DNA from: CAXXXW01 sp963665555
Lineage (GTDB): Bacteria > Pseudomonadota > Alphaproteobacteria > Thalassobaculales > Thalassobaculaceae
Length of the DNA stretch: 64,000 nucleotides
Direction of reading: 5' to 3'
Assembly (NCBI GenBank): GCA_963665555.2
Contig: OY762308.1
Coordinates: 434,001 to 498,000, forward strand
Shown: one piece after another, positions 58,071-64,000 of the stretch
Layout: every line of letters starts with the position of its first letter
Numbering within the stretch: the stretch's first letter is position 1
The notes under the pieces: model-generated
What the model was told of the DNA's origin: nothing
Databases searched by the model: none
The model's input: only the letters and a program-made list of their open reading frames with translations
Translations under genes and position numbers: made by a program

Positions 58071-58475
58071 ATGGCGACGGCGCGCGAGACGGGGCGGAAA
58101 ATCCTGGGCGAGGTCCTGGGGGCGGAGTACCTGGAGCGGCGGGACGCCTCCACCACCGCGTTCAACGCGCCGCTGCGCGCGTTCTCGGAGACGGCCGCCT
58201 TCGGCATGGTGTGGAGCCGGCCCGGCCTGGAGCGGAAGTTCCGCAGCCTGCTCTGCCTCGCCATGCTGACGGCGCTGAACCGGCCCCACGAACTCGAAAT
58301 GCACCTGGCCAGCGCGCTCAACAACGGCGCGACGGTGGAGGAAATCCGCGAGACCCTGCTGCACACCGTGCCCTATTGCGGCATCCCGGCGACGCTGGAC
58401 GCGATCAGGGTGGCGGAGCGGGTGCTGACGGAGCGGGGCCTGCTGCCGATGGAGGACGCCGGCCCGGCCGCTTGA
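58071..58475 (+). CDS. Carboxymuconolactone decarboxylase (CMD) family protein
   Basis: CMD-fold protein of 134 residues. Landmarks are GRKILGEVLGAEYLERRDA, a central helix AFGMVWSRPGLERKFRSL, and a second with LNRPHELEMHLASALNNGAT. The classical CxxC of peroxidase-type AhpD members is missing. The EIRETLLHTVPYCGIPATLDA ending is like 4-carboxymuconolactone decarboxylase (PcaC). GGGGAGGGGAA precedes ATG 58071. The gene may share a pathway with the following hydantoinase genes, but no other protocatechuate genes are here. Confidence 0.9.
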   Translation: MATARETGRKILGEVLGAEYLERRDASTTAFNAPLRAFSETAAFGMVWSRPGLERKFRSLLCLAMLTALNRPHELEMHLASALNNGATVEEIRETLLHTVPYCGIPATLDAIRVAERVLTERGLLPMEDAGPAA

Positions 58476-58542
58476 CCGGGCGGGCGGGCGGCGGCGAATA
58501 TGGCCGCGCCCCGGACGGGGGCGGGCTTCGGGGGAACGGGCG

Positions 58543-60630
58543 ATGGCGTGGCGCATCGGCGTGGATATCGGCGGCACCTTCACCGACGTCGCCCTGGTGG
58601 ACGAATCCGACGGCTCGATCGGCGTCGCCAAGGTCTCCTCCACGCCGGAGGATTTTGGCCGCGGCGTGGTCGAGGCGCTGGAGCGGGCGATCGCGCGCCA
58701 CGGCGTCGAACCCGAGGGGGTGACGCTGCTGGCGCACGCCACCACGGTCGTCACCAACGCGATCCTGGAGCAAAAGGGCGCGCGGATCGGGATGGTGGCG
58801 ACGCGCGGCTTCCGCGACCTCCTCGAACTGCGGCGCTCCGCCCGGGCCGACCTTTACGACCTGTTCCAGGACCCGCCCACGGTCCTCGCGCCCCGGCGCT
58901 GGCGCATGGAGGTGACGGAGCGGATCGGCGCCGACGGCAAGGTGGCGACGCCGCTGGCCGAGGAGGAGATCGACGGGCTGATCGCGCGCCTGCGCGAGGC
59001 CGGGGTCGAGGCGGTGGCGGTGACGCTGCTGTTCTCCTTCCTCAACGACGCGCACGAGAAGCGGCTGGGCGAGCGGCTGCGCGCCGGCCTGCCCGGCGTC
59101 CCGGTGTTCCTGTCCTCCGAGGTGCTCCCCGAAATCCGCGAATACGAGCGGGCCAGCACGACGGCGGTGTGCGCCTATGTCGCGCCGATCCTGGCCTCCT
59201 ATCTCGACCGCCTGCGCGAGGCGGTGGAGGGGATGGGCCTGCCGGCGCCCTGGGTGATGGGGTCCGGCGGCGGCGTGTTCGAGATCGACGAGGCGCTGGC
59301 GATGCCGGCGATGTCGGCGGAGTCCGGCCCGGCGGCCGGCGTGATCGCGGCGGCGCTGGCCGGCCGGCGGATCGGGCGGCCCAACCTGATCACCTTCGAC
59401 ATGGGCGGCACCACGGCCAAGGCGAGCCTGATCGAGAACGGCGCCGTCGAGACCACGCCGGAATACGAGGTGGGCGGCGAGGGCAGCGCGAAGCGCTGGC
59501 TGAACGGCGCCGGCCACCCGATCCGCGTGCCGGTGATCGACCTCGCGGAGGTCAGCGCCGGCGGCGGCAGCATCGCCTGGGTCGATCCGGCGGGCGCGCT
59601 CCGCGTCGGGCCGCGCAGCGCCGGCGCCGAACCGGGGCCGGTCTGCTACGGCAGGGGCGGGACGGAGCCGACGGTGACGGACGCCAACCTGATCCTCGGC
59701 CGGCTCGACTCGTCCTCGCTGCTGGGCGGCGACCTGCCGATCGACTACGCCCGCGCCGAGGCGGCGATCCGCGAGCGGATCGCGCTCCCGCTCGGCCTGA
59801 CGGTCGAGGCGGCGGCGGCGGCGGTCGTGCGCGTGGTCGACAACGCGATGGCCGAGGCGCTGCGCATCGTCTCGGTCGAGCGCGGCAAGGACGCGCGGGA
59901 GTTCTCGCTGATCTGCTTCGGCGGGGCCGGGCCGCTGCACGCGGCGGCGCTGGCGGACGAGCTCGGCGTCGCGGAGGCGATCGCGCCGCCGGTCCCCGGC
60001 GCCTTCTCGGCGCTCGGCCTGGTCGGCTCCGACATCCGCCGCGACTATGGGCGCGCCTTCTTCTCGGTGCTGGAGGAGACGGATCCGGCGGCGCTGGAGG
60101 CGGCGTGGCGGGGCATGGAGGACGGGGCGCGGCGGATGCTGGCGCGCACCGGGGTCCCGGAGGCGGACTGGCGGCTCGAACGCTCCGCCGACCTGCGCTA
60201 CACCCGCCAGGCCTACGAGTTGAACGTGCCGGCCCCGCCCGCGATGGACCGGGCCGGGATGGCGGGTCTGGCGGCCGGCTTCCACGACAAGCACGAGACG
60301 ACCTACGGCCACGCCAACCGGACGGAGCGGGTGCAGATCGTCGCGCTCCGGCTCTCGGCGATCGCCCTTCTGCCGGAACTGGCCATGGCGCCGGCGGCCG
60401 CGGCGGCCGGCGGCGGGAGCGCCAAGGGGCGCCGCCGCGTCTGGTTCCCCGGCGCCGGGCGGGTCGAAACGCCGGTGCACGCGCGCGAGCGCATGGCGGC
60501 GGGCGCCGAACTCGACGGGCCGGCCATTATCGAGTCCCTCGACTCCACCATCGTCGTCCCGCCCGGCTGGACGGCGCGGATGGACGAGCGCGGTTTCGTC
60601 CCGATGACCCGGAACGGAGGAACGCCATGA
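58543..60630 (+). CDS. hyuA: Hydantoinase/oxoprolinase subunit A (HyuA-like)
   Basis: ATP-dependent hydantoinase/oxoprolinase large subunit of 695 residues. The N-terminal nucleotide-binding motif is IGVDIGGTFTDVALVD. The second actin-like ATP motif is LITFDMGGTTAKASLIENG. Conserved strands include TLLAHATTVVTNAILEQKGA and AGAEPGPVCYGRGG. Together with HyuB it hydrolyses cyclic imides/lactams such as hydantoins, N-methylhydantoin or 5-oxoproline, or carboxylates acetone-like ketones; which one is undecided. It overlaps hyuB by 4 bases (ATGA 60627-60630). Confidence 0.93.
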   Translation: MAWRIGVDIGGTFTDVALVDESDGSIGVAKVSSTPEDFGRGVVEALERAIARHGVEPEGVTLLAHATTVVTNAILEQKGARIGMVATRGFRDLLELRRSARADLYDLFQDPPTVLAPRRWRMEVTERIGADGKVATPLAEEEIDGLIARLREAGVEAVAVTLLFSFLNDAHEKRLGERLRAGLPGVPVFLSSEVLPEIREYERASTTAVCAYVAPILASYLDRLREAVEGMGLPAPWVMGSGGGVFEIDEALAMPAMSAESGPAAGVIAAALAGRRIGRPNLITFDMGGTTAKASLIENGAVETTPEYEVGGEGSAKRWLNGAGHPIRVPVIDLAEVSAGGGSIAWVDPAGALRVGPRSAGAEPGPVCYGRGGTEPTVTDANLILGRLDSSSLLGGDLPIDYARAEAAIRERIALPLGLTVEAAAAAVVRVVDNAMAEALRIVSVERGKDAREFSLICFGGAGPLHAAALADELGVAEAIAPPVPGAFSALGLVGSDIRRDYGRAFFSVLEETDPAALEAAWRGMEDGARRMLARTGVPEADWRLERSADLRYTRQAYELNVPAPPAMDRAGMAGLAAGFHDKHETTYGHANRTERVQIVALRLSAIALLPELAMAPAAAAAGGGSAKGRRRVWFPGAGRVETPVHARERMAAGAELDGPAIIESLDSTIVVPPGWTARMDERGFVPMTRNGGTP

Positions 60631-62354
60631 ACGATCCCGGCGCGGCGGCGCGCACTTTCGACCCCGCGACCTTCGCGGTGATCCGCAACAGCCTCTACGC
60701 GGCGGCGGAGGAGATGAAGATCGTGCTGGCCAAGACGGCCTATTCGCCGATCCTCAAGGTCGCCGGCGACTATTCCTGCGGCATTTTCGACGCCGCCGGG
60801 CAGATGGTGGCGCAGGGGCCGGACCTGCCGATCCATCTCGGCTCGATGCCCGACGCGGTGCGCGCGGTCGCCTCCGCCTTCGATGTGTTCGAGGACGGCG
60901 ATGTGTTCGTCCACAACGACCCGTATTTCGGCGGCAGCCACCTGCCCGACGTGAACGTCGTCACGCCGGCCTTCCACGACGGCGTGCTGGTGGGCTTCGC
61001 CTGCGTGCGGGCGCACTGGCCGGACGTGGGCGGCGCGACGCCCGGCAGCTACGGCGCGGTGACGGAAATCTACGGCGAGGGGCTGCGCCTGCCGCCGGTC
61101 AAGCTCTACTCCCGGGGCGTGCCGAACCGCGACGTGGACGCGATCCTGTTCGCCAATGTGCGCGCGCCGGAGGAGCGGCGCGGCGACCTCGGCGCCCAGG
61201 TCGCGGCCAACCGCCGCGCGGCGCGGCGGCTCGGCGAACTGGCGGACAAGTACGGCGGGGCGACGCTGCGCGCCGCCATGGCCGAGACGATGGACTATTC
61301 CGAGCGGATGATGCGCGCGCTGCTCGCCCGCCTGCCCGACGGGGAGGGGAGCTTCGAGGATTTCTGCGACGGCGACGGCGTGATCGAGGACGGCGACACC
61401 GAGGACCGGCCGTTCACGATCCGCGTCCGGGCCCGCAAGACGGGCGACACGATGACCGTCGATTTCACCGGCACCGACCCCAGGGTCGCGGGGCCGATGA
61501 ACGCGCCGCTCTCCGTCACCGCCTCGGGCGTGTTCTGCGCGCTCAAGACCATCCTCGATCCCGAAGGGCTGGCGCCGCCGAACTCCGGCTGCTGGCGGCC
61601 CTTCCGGGTGATCGCGCCGGAGGGCTGCGTGCTCAACGCCGCCTTCCCCTCGCCGGTGGTCTACGCCAACCACGAGGTCTCGCACCGGGTGTGCGACATG
61701 ACCTTCGGCGCGGTGGCGGCGTTCTGGCCGGACAACACCATGGCCTGCTCCCAGGGCACCTCGGCGATCGTGACCTTCGGCGGCGAGGACCCGCGCGACG
61801 GGCGGCGCTATGTGAGCTACGAGACGATCAAGGGCGGCCTCGGCGCGCGGCCCAACAAGGACGGCATCAACACGGTGGCGAGCGGCATCTCCAACACCAT
61901 GAACACGCCGATCGAGGTTCTGGAGATGAGCTTCCCGGTGCGGGTCGAGGAATACGCGCTGACGCCGGACAGCGGCGGGCCGGGCAGGCACCGGGGCGGG
62001 CTGGCGGCGCACCGGAGCTGGGTCGTGCTGGGCCACGCCTCGCGCTCCTCCTCCTGCCTCGAGCGCACGCTTTCGCCGCCCTTCGGCCTGAACGGCGGGC
62101 TGCCCGGCATGGCGGCCCGCATCCGGGCGGAGGACGCGGAGGGCCGCGCGCGGACGGTCCCCGGCAAGGGCGGGTTCGACGTTCCGGCGGGCGGTCGCGT
62201 CCACCTGCAGGTCCCCGGCTCCGGCGGCTACGGCCCGCCGGAGGAGCGCGACCGCGCCGCCCTGCGCGAGGACCTGCTGGACGGCTACGTCACGCCCGAG
62301 GCGGCGCGCGAATTCTACGGCGTGGAGGATCCCGAAGCGCTGATGGCCGGGTAA
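60627..62354 (+). CDS. hyuB: Hydantoinase/oxoprolinase subunit B (HyuB-like)
   Basis: Partner subunit of 575 residues. It begins with the conserved FAVIRNSLYAAAEEMKIVLAKTAYSP and has DYSCGIFDAAGQMVAQGPDL. The metal-side stretch is FVHNDPYFGGSHLPDVNV, followed by FSVLGHASRS-type segments and the ending VPGSGGYGPPEERD, all characteristic of HyuB/oxoprolinase B. It acts only as a complex with HyuA. A GGAGG lies 6 bases before ATG 60627. The last gene of the run; a small minus-strand gene follows 16 bases on. Confidence 0.93.
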   Translation: MNDPGAAARTFDPATFAVIRNSLYAAAEEMKIVLAKTAYSPILKVAGDYSCGIFDAAGQMVAQGPDLPIHLGSMPDAVRAVASAFDVFEDGDVFVHNDPYFGGSHLPDVNVVTPAFHDGVLVGFACVRAHWPDVGGATPGSYGAVTEIYGEGLRLPPVKLYSRGVPNRDVDAILFANVRAPEERRGDLGAQVAANRRAARRLGELADKYGGATLRAAMAETMDYSERMMRALLARLPDGEGSFEDFCDGDGVIEDGDTEDRPFTIRVRARKTGDTMTVDFTGTDPRVAGPMNAPLSVTASGVFCALKTILDPEGLAPPNSGCWRPFRVIAPEGCVLNAAFPSPVVYANHEVSHRVCDMTFGAVAAFWPDNTMACSQGTSAIVTFGGEDPRDGRRYVSYETIKGGLGARPNKDGINTVASGISNTMNTPIEVLEMSFPVRVEEYALTPDSGGPGRHRGGLAAHRSWVVLGHASRSSSCLERTLSPPFGLNGGLPGMAARIRAEDAEGRARTVPGKGGFDVPAGGRVHLQVPGSGGYGPPEERDRAALREDLLDGYVTPEAAREFYGVEDPEALMAG

Positions 62355-62370
62355 CGCCGCGCCGGCGCGG

Positions 62371-62577
62371 TCACGGGCCGGCGAGGGTCGCGAGTCCGAT
62401 GGCGAGGCCGGCGAGCGCGGTGAGCGTGGCGACAATCGCGGCGGCCTGCATCCACAGGGCGCGGAACAGCCGGGCTTCGAGGCCGGCGAGGTCGGCCCTG
62501 GTCGCGAGGTCGCCGCGGCCCGCGCCGGCGGCGTCGCGCATCTGGGCGGCGCAAGCCTTGGCCTGGCGCGGGTCCAT
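62371..62577 (-). CDS. Small DUF1640-like membrane coiled-coil protein; upstream start codon appears lost
   Basis: A 68-codon reading frame from ATG 62577 encodes a short helix, then LATRADLAGLEARLFRALW and a C-terminal transmembrane helix, like DUF1640/CCDC90-type proteins. The coding pattern extends further upstream in the same frame (AAFDTLAAAEALEAAG), the usual N-terminus of such proteins. There an ideal Shine-Dalgarno AGGGAGA (62638-62644, minus strand) is followed after 6 bases by GTC (62629-62631) rather than ATG. Either the gene uses a rare start, the short product is made, or it is decaying. Confidence 0.55.
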   Translation of the reverse strand: MDPRQAKACAAQMRDAAGAGRGDLATRADLAGLEARLFRALWMQAAAIVATLTALAGLAIGLATLAGP

Positions 62578-62746
62578 CCCGGCGGCTTCCAGCGCCTCGG
62601 CGGCGGCGAGCGTGTCGAAGGCGGCTGTGACGGCGTGTCTCCCTGTCGAGGGTAACGGCTCTGGCGGCGGCCCGCGTTCCCGGAGCCGCGGGGAGTTTAG
62701 GGCGCGCGGCGCGGCGTTGCAACCGTGGCGGTCCGCCGGACCGCGC

Positions 62747-63553
62747 TCATTCCCGCGAGAGGTAGAGCCGCCAGTAGATCATCCCGACCGCCGCGACGCC
62801 GCCGAACAGGTTGCCGGCCGTCACGTACAACAGGTTGGCGGCGAAGCCGGCCGCCGTCACCTGTTCCGCCCCGGCCAGCCAGCCGGCCGAGATCAGGTAC
62901 ATGTTGGCCACGCAATGCTCGAACCCCAAGGCGACGAAGGCGCAGATCGGGAAGACGATGCCGAGGACCTTGCCCGAAACCGTCGGCGCCGACATCGCCA
63001 GCCAGACGGCGAGGCAGACCAGGATGTTGCACAGGAACCCCCGCAACAGCGCCTCGTGGGGGGCCAGCGCCACCTTGCCCGACGCGATCGACCGGGCGGT
63101 CTCCCCCAGCGCGCCGCCGCCGAGGTCGAACAGGCCGGCGCCCCAGGCGAGCAGCGCCGCCGCCAGCGATCCGGCCAGGTTGCCGGCGTACACGATCGCC
63201 CAGTTCCGCAGCATCGCCCCCGCGCCCACGCGGCGGCTGGCCCAGGCGATCGCGATCAGGTTGTTGCCGGTGAACAACTCGCCGCCCGCGATCGCCACCA
63301 GGATCAGGCCGAGCGAGAAGGCGACGCCGCCCAGCACCCGCTCCGGGCCGAGGCCGAGGCCGGACTCCGTGATCGCCAGCGTGAAGAACATCGCCCCGAA
63401 GGCGATGAACACGCCGGCCAGGACGCTCAGCAGCAGTGTGTCCCGCGCAGGCATTTCGGCCTTGGCGACGCCGGCGTTCAGCACGCGGACGGCGACCATG
63501 CCGGGCGGCTCGGACGCGAACTCCCTGGGGAACATGGACGGGCGGACAGCCAT
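62747..63553 (-). CDS. Formate/nitrite transporter (FNT) family channel
   Basis: Six-helix FNT-family membrane protein of 268 residues. Signature stretches are VAIAGGELFTGNNLI and GFEHCVANMYLIS. The NCPSL-type pore region is represented by YAGNLAGSLAAALLAW. Members move formate, nitrite, hydrosulfide or acetate; which one is not decided. ATG 63553 is chosen because GGAGGA then sits 7 bases upstream, whereas ATG 63559 directly abuts it. It is divergent from an ArsR gene, which may control it. Confidence 0.92.
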   Translation of the reverse strand: MAVRPSMFPREFASEPPGMVAVRVLNAGVAKAEMPARDTLLLSVLAGVFIAFGAMFFTLAITESGLGLGPERVLGGVAFSLGLILVAIAGGELFTGNNLIAIAWASRRVGAGAMLRNWAIVYAGNLAGSLAAALLAWGAGLFDLGGGALGETARSIASGKVALAPHEALLRGFLCNILVCLAVWLAMSAPTVSGKVLGIVFPICAFVALGFEHCVANMYLISAGWLAGAEQVTAAGFAANLLYVTAGNLFGGVAAVGMIYWRLYLSRE

Positions 63554-63604
63554 GCGCATTCCTCCGTCACCATTCGGGCGCACGGAATCGCGGCCCGGGC
63601 GCGC

Positions 63605-63610
63605 AGTATA
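63605..63610 (-). promoter_or_regulatory. Possible -10 element of the FNT gene
   Basis: On the minus strand the hexamer TATACT (5 of 6 to consensus) lies 51 bases before the FNT ATG in a GC-rich region. No convincing -35 hexamer is seen at the right distance, so this is weak. Confidence 0.35.
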
Positions 63611-63691
63611 GTGTACCTTGCCAGCTCGCGCCCCAAAACCCGCGGCCGGGGATGGCGCGAAACGAAAGTTCGATAATTCTAGAAATATGGG

Positions 63692-63720
63692 TTGACATGC
63701 CGGCGGCCGGCCCCTACCTT
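63692..63720 (+). promoter_or_regulatory. Putative promoter of the ArsR gene
   Basis: TTGACA (63692-63697), a 17-base spacer and TACCTT (63715-63720). It lies 54 bases before the ArsR ATG. Just upstream (about 63674-63686) is an AT-rich patch with the palindromic core TTCTAGAA, a possible ArsR operator. Confidence 0.5.
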
Positions 63721-63774
63721 CCAGGCCATGGAAGCGCCTCCGCGAGGGAGGCGCGCGATGGAAAGGACAAGACA

Positions 63775-64000
63775 ATGAACACGGACACCGCGTCGGCCTG
63801 CCTCGCCGAACTCGGCAACCCGCGCCGCCTGGAGGCGTTCCGCCTGGCGGTGCGCGCCGGGCCGGACGGCCTGACGGTCGGGGAAATCCAGCGGCATCTG
63901 GACATCCCGAAGTCCACGCTGTCGCACCACTGCCTGCATCTCTGCTCGGCCGGGCTGTTGACGCAGCGCCGCGTTGGGCGGACGATCCGCTGCGTGGCCA
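63775..64000 (+). CDS. ArsR-family transcriptional regulator (3' end beyond window)
   Basis: First 75 codons of a winged helix-turn-helix repressor. They read AELGNPRRLEAFRLAVRAGP, then GLTVGEIQRHLDIPKSTLSHH (recognition helix) and LCSAGLLTQRRVGRTIRC, a standard ArsR/SmtB beginning. The truncated end prevents reading any metal or persulfide-sensing cysteines beyond CLHLC. It is divergent from the FNT gene, whose expression it may repress. GGAAAGGACAAGACA precedes ATG 63775. Confidence 0.88.
   Translation, partial: MNTDTASACLAELGNPRRLEAFRLAVRAGPDGLTVGEIQRHLDIPKSTLSHHCLHLCSAGLLTQRRVGRTIRCVA

Noticed and set aside
1..64000. CRISPR arrays, rRNA, tRNA, transposases, integrases
   Set aside because: None seen: no regular spacer-repeat pattern, no rRNA or tRNA consensus stretches, and no DDE or recombinase motifs in any supported gene.

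Overview
The window comes from a very GC-rich alphaproteobacterium, probably a Rhodospirillales-like environmental or host-associated heterotroph. Three things support this. The lexA promoter carries the alphaproteobacterial SOS box GTTC-N7-GTTC. The genes trpG-trpD-trpC-moaC-moeA run in one direction with lexA nearby, an order typical of the class. A FzlA-type GST-fold division protein is present. No rRNA, tRNA, CRISPR array, transposase or integrase gene was seen.

Layout. 0-11.6 kb: mutS (5' end outside the window), an acyl-CoA dehydrogenase, a NitT/TauT-type ABC importer, an MFS gene with fzlA, a PfkB sugar kinase, and a Rieske ring-hydroxylating dioxygenase (alpha and beta). 11.7-13.6 kb: a lower-GC RloB/RloA-like pair (TOPRIM-like protein plus AAA15 ATPase), a candidate abortive-infection system. 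13.9-18.7 kb: a catabolic run of an alpha/beta hydrolase with a Cys nucleophile elbow, an LLM flavin oxidoreductase, an SDR and a CocE-type hydrolase. 18.8-27 kb: lexA, an amidohydrolase, a Panacea-domain antitoxin with a two-helix membrane protein (likely toxin-antitoxin), then moeA, moaC, trpC, trpD and trpG, and a divergent polysaccharide deacetylase. 27-36.7 kb: msrA, a CinA-type amidohydrolase, a VOC protein, a His-tailed MFS exporter, a cupin, a GMC oxidoreductase, recQ, a class III aminotransferase and two overlapping hypothetical genes. 36.8-43.9 kb: a class IV aminotransferase, a crotonase, an NnrU-like membrane protein, a uracil-DNA-glycosylase-like gene flanked by direct repeats, two MFS genes and threonine aldolase.

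44.2-48 kb is the most unusual part: a short GPP34 gene, a GPP34-cytochrome P450 fusion and a membrane acyltransferase in one tight operon. The short gene is not just a GPP34 paralogue. Its C-terminal tail aligns with the J'/K-helix region of the neighbouring P450 (including ExxR), so it looks like the internally deleted remnant of a second GPP34-P450 fusion.

48-64 kb: a ThDP enzyme, two tandem GMC oxidoreductases chained to an MscS channel and a Usp protein, an MBL hydrolase, a YbfB/YjiJ-type MFS, NIPSNAP and CMD proteins, a hydantoinase/oxoprolinase pair (hyuA-hyuB), a small coiled-coil gene with no proper start codon behind its ribosome binding site, and a formate/nitrite-type channel divergent from an ArsR regulator cut by the window end.

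Overall the chromosome is backbone (mutS, lexA, trp, moa/moe, recQ) interleaved with catabolic enzymes and transporters. Small accessory inserts of lower GC (11.7-13.6, 20.8-21.7, 39.3-40.1 and 44.1-48 kb) hold the defence-like and novel genes. All calls are from reading the sequence; no database search was run.
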